DNA of 64,000 nucleotides from UBA1672 sp964587815 (GCA_964587815.1 CAZPMH010000002.1:1-64000); one strand, 5' to 3'. Numbered from the stretch's first letter, positions 1-7,985 are shown. Program-made: numbers and translations. Notes: generated by a model from the letters alone, not told the origin.

Positions 1-173
1 ATGTCTCGGCGCTCCGTAAGGATGTGACGGCGAAATGTTACGGCGGTGATGTGTCACGTAAGAAAAAGCTGTTGGAGAAGCAGAAAAAGGGTAAGGCCAA
101 AATGCGCGCTTACGGCAATGTCGAAATCCCGCAAAGCGCGTTCATCGCCGCGCTGAAAATGGGCGATGATTAA
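1..173 (+). CDS. lepA: Elongation factor 4 (LepA), C-terminal end, partial
   Basis: The reading frame is open from the window edge (codons start at base 3) to a TAA at 171-173. The peptide contains CYGGDVSRKKKLLEKQKKGK, the nearly invariant C-terminal signature of LepA/EF4, followed by the usual short tail ending in GDD. LepA is a ribosome-associated translational GTPase; its GTPase, domain II and EF-G-like domains lie outside the window. The family assignment is secure although only about 57 residues are present. Confidence 0.95.
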   Translation, partial: VSALRKDVTAKCYGGDVSRKKKLLEKQKKGKAKMRAYGNVEIPQSAFIAALKMGDD

Positions 174-255
174 AAAATTTATTTAAATAAAAATAATTAT
201 TGCATTTATTTTTTCTTGTTTGCTAACCTTGTTTTAACAACAAGGAGCAAAAGAC

Positions 256-531
256 ATGCAAAAAAGACACGACGAATTACTAACCACTCGCCTAGAAGAG
301 GTTATCACCAAAGGTGCCGCCTTTGTAACATGGTCAGAAATTAGATTGTGGTACGATGCAAAGCGTATAGCCGCAAACACATACCGTGATCTTAATGACA
401 GATGGGAAAAACTTACAGATCAAGAAAATGGTAACTTAGTTTGCGTTCCTGCATTCAAATGGTCAGATAAAGAAAATAATGGTTTTTGGATGTTTTCTGA
501 TAAACAACTAAAAAAAATTACTGAGCTTTAA
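256..531 (+). CDS. Hypothetical protein, 91 aa, AT-rich gene
   Basis: The gene starts at an ATG preceded by an AAGGAGC ribosome-binding site in an AT-rich leader after lepA. The 91-residue product is soluble, with no signal peptide or membrane segment. It is rich in Trp and charged residues (WSEIRLWY, FKWSDKENNGFWMF). I recognise no family. Base composition is much more AT-rich than in the flanking lepA and methyltransferase genes, as is the next gene, so the pair may have been acquired by transfer. A small DNA-binding or regulatory role is possible but unsupported. Confidence 0.6.
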   Translation: MQKRHDELLTTRLEEVITKGAAFVTWSEIRLWYDAKRIAANTYRDLNDRWEKLTDQENGNLVCVPAFKWSDKENNGFWMFSDKQLKKITEL

Positions 532-569
532 ACATTGCATACAAATGAAAAAATTACAGGTGATGGTTA

Positions 570-1019
570 ATGGATAAAGATAGGGCAAAATTTCTAAGAG
601 AAAAACTATATGAACTTCACTTATTTTTAGTGAAACTGCTGACTACGTTAGCTTCTGCTACGTTGGCTTTTAGTATCGGTATTATTGGCTTTTATAAGGA
701 TGTCCGCTTTGAATATGAGTGCCTTCTCTACTTAAGCTGGGTTTCTATAATCTTTTCGGTAATTTTAGTGATGCTAGCATTACGTAGTGGTTTAATGGTT
801 ACTTATGAGTTTTACAATAATTTAAATAGCGGAAAAGAAGAAGTAACTGATGAGACTGAGAAAAGAGAAGTCAGAATACATATGATGTTACAAATTAGCA
901 TGGCTACAATTATTTTTGGAATAATACTTCTGATGCTCTTTTTCGGCTTAAATTTTCAACCTACGAAGCAAATTTGTGATACCCCCCCTTGTGTGCAAAA
1001 TGAAAAAAATCATACTTGA
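570..1019 (+). CDS. Hypothetical membrane protein, 149 aa, three TM segments
   Basis: The product has three predicted hydrophobic helices, at about residues 18-41, 50-75 and 105-128, with a charged loop (NNLNSGKEEVTDETEKREVR) between the second and third. There is no recognised domain. The gene is AT-rich like its upstream neighbour, from which it is separated by 38 bp, so the two may form a small transferred unit. Its last 20 bases overlap the preferred start of the homocysteine methyltransferase gene. A GGTGATGG sequence lies just before the ATG. Confidence 0.6.
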   Translation: MDKDRAKFLREKLYELHLFLVKLLTTLASATLAFSIGIIGFYKDVRFEYECLLYLSWVSIIFSVILVMLALRSGLMVTYEFYNNLNSGKEEVTDETEKREVRIHMMLQISMATIIFGIILLMLFFGLNFQPTKQICDTPPCVQNEKNHT

Positions 1020-1878
1020 TGGTGGGATGGGGCGAGAGTTGGAGCGGATGGGTGCGCCGTTTGCGCAGCCTGAATGGTCGGCGCTGGCGTTGATGGAGCG
1101 GCCTGATCTGGTGAAGATTGCCCATGAGAATTTCATTCGGAGCGGCGCGGCGGTGATTACGCCCAATTCCTACGCCATACTTCCCTTTCATATCGAGCAG
1201 GAGCGCTATGACGCACGGGGTTTTGCGTTGATTGAACAGGCGGCGAAGTTAGCGCGGGAGGCCGCGGATGAGAGCAATCAAGCTGTGCGCGTTGCGGGGT
1301 GTTTGCCGCCGCTGTTCGGCTCCTACCGCCCTGATTTGTTTGACCCTGCCCTCGCGCCCGAGATGTTGCACACCTTTATCACCGCGCAGGCGCCCTATGT
1401 TGACCTTTGGCTGGCGGAGACGTTGTGCTCTCGCGCAGAGGCGCAGGCGGTGTGTGATGCGCTCTCCTCTCACGGCTCTGATAAGCCGTTATGGCTGTCT
1501 TTTTGCCCGATGAAGGACGATTGGCAGACCCTGCATCTGGGGGAGCGGTTGGACGATGCGATTGCCTTCACCCGCGATGAGACGGACGCGCAGGCGATCC
1601 TTTATAATTGCTGCAACATGGAAAATGTGGAACATGCGGTGGCGCGGACGGCGGAGATGCTCGGTGATGATCGCCGCCAGATGATTGGCGTGTATCCGAA
1701 TTTGTTTAGAAAGCCGTCGGTTGGCGCGAATGTAGGGATTACGCCCCTGCTCACTGATGAGGTCAGCCCCGCAGAATATGCAGAGGCCGCGCAAGGCTGG
1801 GCCGATGCAGGGGCGGATATTATCGGCGGATGCTGCGGCGTATCACCCGACCATATTGCCGCGTTGAAGAATTTTTAA
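1000..1878 (+). CDS. Homocysteine S-methyltransferase family protein
   Basis: The 292-residue protein begins MKKIILDGGMGREL, the typical start of Pfam S-methyl_trans (MmuM/BHMT-like) proteins. The zinc-thiolate ligands are visible: the Cys pair in NCC at residues 203-205 and the GGCCG motif at 276-280 near the C-terminus. Members transfer a methyl group from S-methylmethionine or a similar donor to homocysteine, giving methionine. There is no cobalamin-binding domain, so this is not full-length MetH. The ATG at 976 would add eight residues, but the protein core begins at 1000. The donor substrate cannot be told from sequence. Confidence 0.85.
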   Translation: MKKIILDGGMGRELERMGAPFAQPEWSALALMERPDLVKIAHENFIRSGAAVITPNSYAILPFHIEQERYDARGFALIEQAAKLAREAADESNQAVRVAGCLPPLFGSYRPDLFDPALAPEMLHTFITAQAPYVDLWLAETLCSRAEAQAVCDALSSHGSDKPLWLSFCPMKDDWQTLHLGERLDDAIAFTRDETDAQAILYNCCNMENVEHAVARTAEMLGDDRRQMIGVYPNLFRKPSVGANVGITPLLTDEVSPAEYAEAAQGWADAGADIIGGCCGVSPDHIAALKNF

Positions 1879-1901
1879 TGACAAGAAAAGGAAAATAGCT
1901 G

Positions 1902-2342
1902 ATGGGTTCTTTTTTCAAATCTAAGCTAAAAATGTTTGTGTTGTACGGGCTGGTTTTTATGGCATTTGGTGCTTATGTGCAATATCAGGAAACTTATGTT
2001 TACGGCACATGGGCTGATGTTCAGGGTGAGGTCATCGCATTGAAACGCTATTACGAGAAGGATAAACGCGGGAAGAACAAGGCGGTGTTTGATTTGACTG
2101 TTTCGTATACTTACGAGGGCAAAAAAAACTCAGTCGAGAGAGTCGCTTTTTCGGGTAATCCAAAATTTGAAAAGGGCGATCCCTACCCTGTTAAAGTGAA
2201 CCCTGAGAACCCCGATGAGGTCAGAGTTGCTAACGGTTCCGCAAGTACCTTATTTTTTGTAGCCTATGCTGTAGGTGGGCTTTTCTTTCTAATCGGTATG
2301 CTGGCCTTTTTGCTTGATCGTAAGAAGCCTCAAAGATTGTGA
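1902..2342 (+). CDS. DUF3592 membrane protein
   Basis: The 146-residue protein has an N-terminal TM helix (about residues 10-27) and a C-terminal one (about 115-137) flanking a soluble region. That region matches the DUF3592 pattern: GEVIALKRYY, then a beta-rich section ending in YPVKVNPENPDEVRV, where a 'velocity-type' PxxP segment links value and membrane anchor. The start has an AAGGAAAA site 8-12 bp upstream. The function of the family is unknown. It probably exposes its central domain on one face of the inner membrane. Confidence 0.7.
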   Translation: MGSFFKSKLKMFVLYGLVFMAFGAYVQYQETYVYGTWADVQGEVIALKRYYEKDKRGKNKAVFDLTVSYTYEGKKNSVERVAFSGNPKFEKGDPYPVKVNPENPDEVRVANGSASTLFFVAYAVGGLFFLIGMLAFLLDRKKPQRL

Positions 2343-2358
2343 TGCTTTACGGCGCCGA

Positions 2359-3054
2359 TCACCCTAACTCGTTGGCTTCGGGAGTGGCGGGGGATTGTCC
2401 GCGGGGGTGATTAAGATAGATGAGGTAGCCTTCGGGGAGTGGGCCGATGTAGCGGTTCGGCTCGGTCCATTCTTGTGCCATGGTGGCGGAAAGGTTTATG
2501 TTGCTGCGGCGGAGTTGATCTAAATCGGGTCTTTCGCCCTCCTCTAACATATCGGCGAATTTTTCCGTTAATGTGTATATATGGGTGCGGGTTCCTGCCT
2601 CTTCCACGAAGGTTTCGGGCGCCTTATCCAGCCCGCCGGAGAGGAGCGTTGCCATCACGGCGGTGCGGCAGTTGAGTGTTTCGGGGTCGTGTTTGTAGCC
2701 GTCTTCATCCATTTGCCAATCCTGCACTTGTAGGTACAGCGCGGTGCGCAGGAAGTGATTCCAGAGGTGCAGCATTTCGGCCTCATCGCCCTCCTCTTCC
2801 TTGAACACTTTCACGCCCTTAAACCGATCAGGAAATTCTTCGGGGTCGGATATCCCCTCGCGCACGTTCGGGGTGAGCATGTCATTTTCGCCATCAACAA
2901 AATGCAGTTGCTGCAGTATCGTCGGCGTGCCATCAGTTTCATCGACCAGCATCAGAAAAGCATGGTGCCATGTGTCGGTCGGGTCGTCTTGCTCATGCTC
3001 TTCCCGCTCGGCGGTGTAGATGGCGTAGTGCTTATGCTGATGATCGTATTCCAC
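2359..3054 (-). CDS. Hypothetical acidic protein, about 231 aa
   Basis: This is an acidic soluble protein without signal peptide or TM segment, ending in a Pro-rich tail. I chose the GTG at 3054 because an AAGGGA site lies nine bases upstream of it. A longer version starting with TTG at 3081 is possible but lacks a ribosome-binding site. The stretch LNCRTAVMATLLSGGL is reminiscent of the Asn-Cys-Arg context in some papain-fold proteins, but no His partner can be assigned, so I make no functional call. It is convergent with the DUF3592 gene. Confidence 0.6.
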   Translation of the reverse strand: MEYDHQHKHYAIYTAEREEHEQDDPTDTWHHAFLMLVDETDGTPTILQQLHFVDGENDMLTPNVREGISDPEEFPDRFKGVKVFKEEEGDEAEMLHLWNHFLRTALYLQVQDWQMDEDGYKHDPETLNCRTAVMATLLSGGLDKAPETFVEEAGTRTHIYTLTEKFADMLEEGERPDLDQLRRSNINLSATMAQEWTEPNRYIGPLPEGYLIYLNHPRGQSPATPEANELG

Positions 3055-3152
3055 GATTATGCATCCCTTTTGTGCGCTCAAAATAATTTATTTGGTTTGT
3101 ATTATACCGTTTCAGATGTTTAGAATAGATAAAAATTTTAGGAGAATTATTT

Positions 3153-3323
3153 ATGCGACTTGCGCTTGTTCTGTGTTTTGGGTTTTCTGCTTTCGCCTTA
3201 TGCGGATGTGAGATGATCGCAGATGGCGGCGTGGGTGAGGTGTTTGGCGGTGGCGGCCCCGAGATTGTGTGGATGCATGACCAAGTCCAAGCGCCCGTTA
3301 TTGATCACGATACGTATAAATAA
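3153..3323 (+). CDS. Small lipoprotein, 56 aa
   Basis: An AGGAGAA ribosome-binding site precedes this ATG. The N-terminus is a short hydrophobic signal peptide (MRLALVLCFGFSAFALCGC). LCGC fits a lipobox with the lipidated Cys at residue 19, leaving a 38-residue mature protein with a GGVGEVFGGGGPE stretch. It is the first of three consecutive tiny lipoprotein genes on this strand. The function is unknown. Confidence 0.6.
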   Translation: MRLALVLCFGFSAFALCGCEMIADGGVGEVFGGGGPEIVWMHDQVQAPVIDHDTYK

Positions 3324-3360
3324 GTTCTGTGTTTCACCTTTTATGATGGGGGCTTTTTTT

Positions 3361-3516
3361 ATGAGATATGTTTTATTGCTGAGTGCTGTGACGATGAGTT
3401 TGGGCGTTAGCGGATGCCGCACTGTTGACGGCGCGGTATATGACACGAGCGATTTGTTGAAAGGCAAGTCGGGTACGTGGGGGCGTAATGCCGGATCTTT
3501 TCAGGCTGATGAGTAA
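3361..3516 (+). CDS. Small lipoprotein, 51 aa
   Basis: From this ATG the protein begins with a textbook lipoprotein signal (MRYVLLLSAVTMSLGVSGC, lipobox VSGC, Cys19) and a 32-residue mature part (RTVDGAVYDTSDLLKGKSGTW region). Two further in-frame ATGs lie at 3343 and 3346; starting there would add residues before the signal peptide. It is the second of three tandem small lipoproteins. This one resembles entericidin-type peptides in size only. No function is assigned. Confidence 0.6.
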   Translation: MRYVLLLSAVTMSLGVSGCRTVDGAVYDTSDLLKGKSGTWGRNAGSFQADE

Positions 3517-3555
3517 TTTTCTGCCGCTTCACATTTACGAGATTGGTTTTTAGAT

Positions 3556-3744
3556 ATGAAAAAATATATTCTTTTGTTTAGTGTTTTGCCGCTTTTGTGC
3601 GCCTGTGAGGCGACAGGTAAATTGGCGGGGAATGTTTTGATGTTGCCGGTGCGCATTTTCAAATCAACCGAAGCAACGCCACCGCCAGCGGATCAGGATG
3701 AAGAGATTAAAACCGTTAAACGTTCGGGTAGCGATACGCTTTAG
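3556..3744 (+). CDS. Small lipoprotein, 62 aa
   Basis: The product has a signal peptide MKKYILLFSVLPLLCAC with lipobox LCAC (Cys17) and a charged, Pro-containing mature domain. It is the third of three successive small lipoproteins and ends 12 bp before the GST-fold gene, so it may share that transcript. The Asp at +5 and beyond do not create a strong inner-membrane retention signal, so outer-membrane sorting is likely but inferred. The function is unknown. Confidence 0.65.
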   Translation: MKKYILLFSVLPLLCACEATGKLAGNVLMLPVRIFKSTEATPPPADQDEEIKTVKRSGSDTL

Positions 3745-3756
3745 AAAGGGGATTCC

Positions 3757-4494
3757 ATGGCTCTGATATATTACAATGTCGGTGAAAGTTTGGGAGTTCC
3801 CGATCTCAGCCCGTTTTGCCTGAAGCTTGAAAGTTTCATGCGCCTGCATGATATCGACTTTACGATCAGTGATCTTGATATCCGAAAGAAGCTGAGCATG
3901 GCGCCGAAAAAAAAAGTGCCGTTCGTAAAGTTTGAAAACGGCGAATTGATGGGCGATTCTGCGCTTATCATTGAACGTTTGGCGAAGGACAATGATATCG
4001 ACCTGTATGCGGGTCTAAGCGCGCAACAAAAGGCTGTCGGGCATTCGATTATTCGGATGTTGGATGAACATTTCTACTTTTGCTTGGTTTATGCGCGGTG
4101 GGTCGATGATCGCGGCTGGGCGGTGATGGAGCCGCTTCTGTTTCATGAAGCTCCGGGCTTTATCCGCGGGTTTATCTCTAACATGGTGCGCAAGAAAACG
4201 TCGCATAAATTGTGGGAACAGGGAATCAGCCGCCACAGCGCGGATGACGTTTACGCGATTGGTGCGAAGGATATTCAGGCACTGTCAGATATACTCGGCG
4301 ATGACGGGTTGTTTTTTGGGGCTTCTGCGCCGAGTCTGGTTGATTTGTGCGTGCATTCTTATCTGGCGAACATTTTGTATGTGGATATTGAAAACGGCCT
4401 GCGTGATGAAGCGCGCAAACATAACAACCTTATTGCGCATACGAACACAGTGCATCAGGCCGTTTATGGTGTTTCTTTGGCAGATAAGGTTTGA
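3757..4494 (+). CDS. Glutathione S-transferase-fold protein, metaxin/FAXC-like
   Basis: The 245-residue protein starts with a thioredoxin-like half in which DLSPFCLKLESFMRLHDI matches the Ser-Pro-Phe-Cys-xx-xx motif of Tom37/metaxin/FAXC-type GST proteins. KVPFVKFENGELMGDSALII is the cis-Pro and glutathione-binding edge. An all-helical C-terminal half follows, with SLVDLCVHSYLANI near its end. Bacterial members are cytosolic, and their substrates are mostly unknown. The preceding small lipoprotein ends 12 bp upstream and the DUF455 gene begins 13 bp downstream, suggesting one transcript. Confidence 0.8.
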   Translation: MALIYYNVGESLGVPDLSPFCLKLESFMRLHDIDFTISDLDIRKKLSMAPKKKVPFVKFENGELMGDSALIIERLAKDNDIDLYAGLSAQQKAVGHSIIRMLDEHFYFCLVYARWVDDRGWAVMEPLLFHEAPGFIRGFISNMVRKKTSHKLWEQGISRHSADDVYAIGAKDIQALSDILGDDGLFFGASAPSLVDLCVHSYLANILYVDIENGLRDEARKHNNLIAHTNTVHQAVYGVSLADKV

Positions 4495-4507
4495 TGTTAT
4501 TCCGGTT

Positions 4508-5434
4508 ATGAGTATTTCCACCTTATGTGATGCCGCGCTGGATGTTTTAGGCTGTGGCAATGCCGTGCAAAAGGCCGAGCGGACGCGCGTTCATGCGCAA
4601 AATTGGCGTGATGGCGTTATCGATGCGGTTGGCGTGGCCGAGGGGTTGCAGGATCGACCTGCGCGGCCTGAGAAGCCCGAGCTGAAAGATGCGCGCGATA
4701 TGCCGCGGCGGCGTAAGGCAGGCAGTGATGCCTCTAAGGTTGCCCTTCTCCATGCGATTGCCCATATCGAGCTGAACGCGATTGATCTGGCGTGGGATAT
4801 TATGGCACGGTTTTCAGGTTTTTCTGAAGAGAGTCATTCCGACCAAGCGGAGCGTGTGGAGGAATCTGAAGATACCGCATCAGATCCCTCGACTGCGCTC
4901 GGGATGACAGCGAACACGTTTACCCTGCCGCGCGCGTTCTTTGATGACTGGATCAAGGTGGCGGATGATGAGGCGAAGCATTTTCTGATGCTGGAATCGC
5001 GGCTTGGTGATTTTGGCGCGACCTATGGTGATTTACCCGCGCATGACGGGTTGTGGGAGGCGAGCGTGAACACGGCCGAAGACTTTGCGGCGCGGCTGGC
5101 GATTGTGCCTATGGTGTTGGAAGCGCGCGGCCTTGATGTCACGCCGAACATGATTGAAATGATGCGCGGGCAAGGCGATGACAAAACCGCCGATATGCTG
5201 CAGATTATTCACGATGACGAGGTGACCCACGTGCGCGCAGGTACGGTGTGGTTTGAGGCATGGTGCGCGCATCACGGGCATGATGTGCAGGAGTATTGGC
5301 AAACATTGGTGAAACAGTATTTTGACGGGCGGTTAAAGCCGCCATTTAACCACCCCTCTCGCGAGGATGCAGGCATGATTCGGGATTGGTACGAACCGCT
5401 GGCGGATATTAATTTTGCGGATCAGCGTGATTAA
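4508..5434 (+). CDS. DUF455 ferritin-like protein with an in-frame palindromic repeat insertion
   Basis: The 309-residue protein shows DUF455 hallmarks: AIAHIELNAIDLAWD (first Glu/His ligand helix), DEAKHF (second helix), and a later DDEVTHV helix, together a four-helix di-metal carboxylate fold. The function of DUF455 is unestablished. Between the first and second helices, residues about 109-136 (bases 4833-4910) are translated from a copy of the dispersed palindrome called R1 here. Related proteins run directly from this helix into the LPRAFxDDW segment, so the insertion lengthens a loop. I chose ATG 4508; an open frame extends further upstream but overlaps the GST gene. Confidence 0.8.
   Translation: MSISTLCDAALDVLGCGNAVQKAERTRVHAQNWRDGVIDAVGVAEGLQDRPARPEKPELKDARDMPRRRKAGSDASKVALLHAIAHIELNAIDLAWDIMARFSGFSEESHSDQAERVEESEDTASDPSTALGMTANTFTLPRAFFDDWIKVADDEAKHFLMLESRLGDFGATYGDLPAHDGLWEASVNTAEDFAARLAIVPMVLEARGLDVTPNMIEMMRGQGDDKTADMLQIIHDDEVTHVRAGTVWFEAWCAHHGHDVQEYWQTLVKQYFDGRLKPPFNHPSREDAGMIRDWYEPLADINFADQRD
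4833..4910. repeat. R1 palindromic repeat inserted inside a coding sequence
   Basis: The ends are GTCATTCCGA and CTCGGGATGAC, inverted relative to each other. The right arm (AGATCCCTCGACTGCGCTCG) is the complement of the left-arm consensus seen in the intergenic R1 copies at 12727, 19899 and 20948. The element is 78 bp and is read in frame as 26 residues of the DUF455 protein without introducing a stop. The arrangement resembles the palindromic elements that sit in Rickettsia genes, though the sequence family is different. Confidence 0.8.
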
Positions 5435-5529
5435 GGCCTGCCCTTTCTCTTCACTTTACCTTCTTAACTTTTGGAGCAACATGTTTGAAAAGGCTTGCAC
5501 TTTTTGCTTTAGGCTGATTAGATATTGCC

Positions 5530-6534
5530 ATGGCTACAAAAGAAAAAGATGTTGTTGACGATATTGAGTCGGTTTCAGAATTGAACCGTATTGATGATCA
5601 GCGCTTTACAAAAAAGTTGGACGCTTTGATCAAAGAAGCGGAAGATATGCGTATCTCACGCATGAAACAGCACCGCACGCGTACATTCATCGCGATGAAC
5701 CTGACTATTTTATCTGTTCTGATCGGCATTGGCGGTTTTGGTTGGTTCTTCTTGGTCGAGGCGCAGTTGCTGCTCGGTGTCGGGCTGTTTATTGTTTCGC
5801 TTATTCCCCCATTCTTTTTATATCCGTGGGCATCGCGCCCCCTTAAATCTTACGTGCGTGAGCATAAAACGGTTTTCATGCCGAAGCTGGCGAACACGCT
5901 TAACGGTCTTAGTTTCCATCCTGAGCGCGGCGTCAGTTCAAAGGTGATCGGCAAGCTGGCCGTTATTCCCGCGCATGATGTTTATAAGGCCGAAGATTGC
6001 TTTATGGGCAAGTATAAGGGTGTGAAGGTTATTTTTTCTGAAGCGCGGCTTTATACGAAATCCAGAAAAGATGATGCCGTTTTTGACGGTATTTTCGTTC
6101 TGCTTGAGAGCCCCGAAGAAGTGATTGAAGGGCACACAATTATTACAGCAAACCAGAAAATGGTTAAGGCGTATGAAACAACACGTTGGAAATCGATGAG
6201 CCGTGTGCACGTTTCTGTTCCAAACCCCGACTGGGATAAGTTTGAGATTTTCTCCACCAAGCCTGAAGCGGCGGAATTGATGGTTGGTGAGCGCTTATTA
6301 AAAGAATTGGCAGAAGCTGCGGATATTTTTGATGATGCGCCGTTAACAGCCGTGATGTTTGGCGGGAAATATATTTTCATGATGATCCCGTACGAGCCTG
6401 ATATGTTTGAGGCCTCTGACCTGTTTGTGCCTGTTGCGACACAATCAAAGGCGTTGAAGGTTAAGAAAGAAGTTGAGCAATTGCTTGAGATCGTTGATGT
6501 GTTTGATTTATACAAACCAATGAAAACGGACTAA
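5530..6534 (+). CDS. DUF3137 membrane protein
   Basis: The 334-residue protein has an N-terminal cytosolic region rich in charges, two adjacent TM helices (about residues 58-80 and 84-103), then a soluble domain containing KGVKVIFSEARLY and VFDGIFVLLE, the signature of DUF3137. Homologues of this family have no established function. The ATG at 5530 lacks a good ribosome-binding site. A TTGCAC / TAGATA pair (5496-5501 and 5520-5525) could be a promoter yielding a nearly leaderless transcript. It is probably transcribed alone and ends before a minus-strand terminator. Confidence 0.75.
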   Translation: MATKEKDVVDDIESVSELNRIDDQRFTKKLDALIKEAEDMRISRMKQHRTRTFIAMNLTILSVLIGIGGFGWFFLVEAQLLLGVGLFIVSLIPPFFLYPWASRPLKSYVREHKTVFMPKLANTLNGLSFHPERGVSSKVIGKLAVIPAHDVYKAEDCFMGKYKGVKVIFSEARLYTKSRKDDAVFDGIFVLLESPEEVIEGHTIITANQKMVKAYETTRWKSMSRVHVSVPNPDWDKFEIFSTKPEAAELMVGERLLKELAEAADIFDDAPLTAVMFGGKYIFMMIPYEPDMFEASDLFVPVATQSKALKVKKEVEQLLEIVDVFDLYKPMKTD

Positions 6535-6582
6535 GCTACTCTGTTCCTTGTTTTTACTCTCCCCCTATTTTTGATATCCAAT

Positions 6583-6615
6583 AAAAAACGGCGCGCCCGT
6601 TGAAGCACACCGTTT
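6583..6615 (-). terminator. Intrinsic terminator of the minus-strand gene at 6640-7014
   Basis: On the minus strand AAACGGTGTGC pairs with GCGCGCCGTTT (two G-U pairs) around an eight-base loop, followed by TTTTTTATT. It lies 25 bp past the stop of the small coiled-coil gene. The plus-strand gene DUF3137 converges on it. Confidence 0.7.
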
Positions 6616-6639
6616 CGCTTAATTCTTTATAAGGCTGTA

Positions 6640-7014
6640 TCAGCCGTTATCGATGCTGTCGTAGTTGCGACCTGTTGCACCGCCCGGGTTATCCCTAATC
6701 GCGCGAAGACGTTCGTTAAAACGCTGTGATGCTTCGTCTGCTCCGACGAGGCCTTTAACGCTGTCTACGCCCTTTTTACCGAAGGATGCAACGCGATCAA
6801 CGACGGCGGCTGATACCACTGTCGCGCCTGTTGCAACGGCGCCAAACATTTTTTGTGATGCGCTTGGTCCTTGCAGTTCTTCGAGGCGCTCGCGCAGTCT
6901 TTCAAGTTGATCTGCGTCTTGGTAGTGGCGATCATTTAAGCCCATATTTTCAATATTGCCGATACGCGCTTCGATATCTGCGATCTCTTCCGCCTTGGTC
7001 ATTTTGTATGCCAT
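6640..7014 (-). CDS. Small coiled-coil protein, 124 aa, unknown function
   Basis: The N-terminal half is a predicted amphipathic coiled coil (KAEEIADIEARIGNIEN and QLERLRERLEELQG). An Ala/Val-rich stretch (GAVATGATVVSAAVV) that could insert in or lie on a membrane follows. Start MAYK at 7014 is chosen because AAGGATG lies eight bases upstream; a start at 7074 would include an inverted repeat in the coding region. No known family is recognised. It is transcribed alone and ends at an intrinsic terminator. Confidence 0.6.
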   Translation of the reverse strand: MAYKMTKAEEIADIEARIGNIENMGLNDRHYQDADQLERLRERLEELQGPSASQKMFGAVATGATVVSAAVVDRVASFGKKGVDSVKGLVGADEASQRFNERLRAIRDNPGGATGRNYDSIDNG

Positions 7015-7035
7015 GTCTATCATCCTTAATATTTT

Positions 7036-7050
7036 GGCGGTCTGACCGCC
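7036..7050. promoter_or_regulatory. Inverted repeat in the 5' leader of the coiled-coil gene
   Basis: GGCGGT-CTG-ACCGCC is a perfect 6-bp inverted repeat, 22-36 bases upstream of the chosen ATG at 7014. On the plus strand it is followed by a T-rich run and resembles a weak terminator, but no plus-strand gene reads into it. It could be an operator or leader hairpin. Confidence 0.35.
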
Positions 7051-7307
7051 TTTATTTTTATCTCTATTCCCCATGATTACTTATTTTCTGCGCGTTTGTC
7101 AAAGAATTAACGCATGGCGGGAGTAATTTATACTTTTACTTAAAGTATTCAAATTTATGACTGTTTTATGACTGTATAAAATTTTATATAAATTATTATT
7201 AAATAAAAGATAAAGTAAAAATAACAATTACTTCGAATTTTACCTATAATTAATTTCAGATTTACTTGACGTGCGTACTATTGGTCTATCAACAGGGGAT
7301 AGAGCAC

Positions 7308-7886
7308 ATGACACACGCACACAACAGACAGCATCAAAAACAAGCCATTATGGGTACAATAAGCGGATTGGTTGCACAATTACAGCAGCTTGCACCGCAC
7401 CCGGATCAGCCGAATTATCAAGGGCCGCTTTATTTAGCAAAAAACCCGAATTTCAAAGCACCTGATCAGCATGACGGCGTTCTTGGTTCTATGATGCTTG
7501 AAGGCATGTTGGGCAGTGCCTTTGCCGAAGCGGCGTCTGAAGCGGTTTCTGATGCAACAGGCAGCGAGGTTGCCGCCGATATGTTCGACGCGTTTGATAT
7601 GAACGCCGCGTTGGAAGTTTACAGCGAGTTTATTACAGAGATTGAACAATCGAAAGAAGACAAGGCCGCACACGGTCAGGGCACGTTGGCTCGCCTTTCG
7701 GGTAAGTCAATTTCAGGCGGCTTCAACATGCGTGCAACCATTTCAGAAGGCATGCAGAATTTCTTGGAAGATTTGCCAAAGCGCATGACAATTGAGCGCA
7801 GCCTTGCCTATTATGCCAAGCAGTTGGAATTGTTGGATGCGCCATCTTACGAGCTAGCGGCTCCCAAGCCACGCTTTGCGGCTTAA
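7308..7886 (+). CDS. Hypothetical soluble protein, 192 aa
   Basis: The start at ATG 7308 has an AGGGGATAG sequence upstream; a TTG 42 bases earlier is less likely. The protein is soluble, His/Gln-rich at the N-terminus (MTHAHNRQHQKQ), then has an Ala-rich helical section (GMLGSAFAEAASEAVSDATG) and a Pro-rich C-terminus. I recognise no family. It stands alone behind a roughly 230-bp AT-rich region and is followed by an intrinsic terminator. Confidence 0.6.
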   Translation: MTHAHNRQHQKQAIMGTISGLVAQLQQLAPHPDQPNYQGPLYLAKNPNFKAPDQHDGVLGSMMLEGMLGSAFAEAASEAVSDATGSEVAADMFDAFDMNAALEVYSEFITEIEQSKEDKAAHGQGTLARLSGKSISGGFNMRATISEGMQNFLEDLPKRMTIERSLAYYAKQLELLDAPSYELAAPKPRFAA

Positions 7887-7954
7887 TCTGCGCCACCCCC
7901 TCTTCATACGATAAAAGCAATGCTCATTGCTGTTATCCTCTTATAATCTTTGAT

Positions 7955-7985
7955 AAGTCCCTATCGGGGCTTGTTTATTTCTTGT
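7955..7985 (+). terminator. Intrinsic terminator after the 7308-7886 gene
   Basis: AAGTCCC-TATC-GGGGCTT forms a 7-bp stem (one G-U pair) followed by TTGTTTATTTCTT, 69 bp after the stop codon. A smaller hairpin (AGCAATG/CATTGCT) lies just before it. Confidence 0.65.

Noticed and set aside
4145..4507. N-terminal extension of the DUF455 protein
   Set aside because: The extension overlaps the GST-fold gene in another frame and lacks conserved residues; ATG 4508 starts the family-like sequence.
5481..5558. 25-codon open frame (MFEKACTFCFRL...) ahead of the DUF3137 gene
   Set aside because: It has a GGAGC site but overlaps the DUF3137 start in another frame; no independent support, so not annotated.
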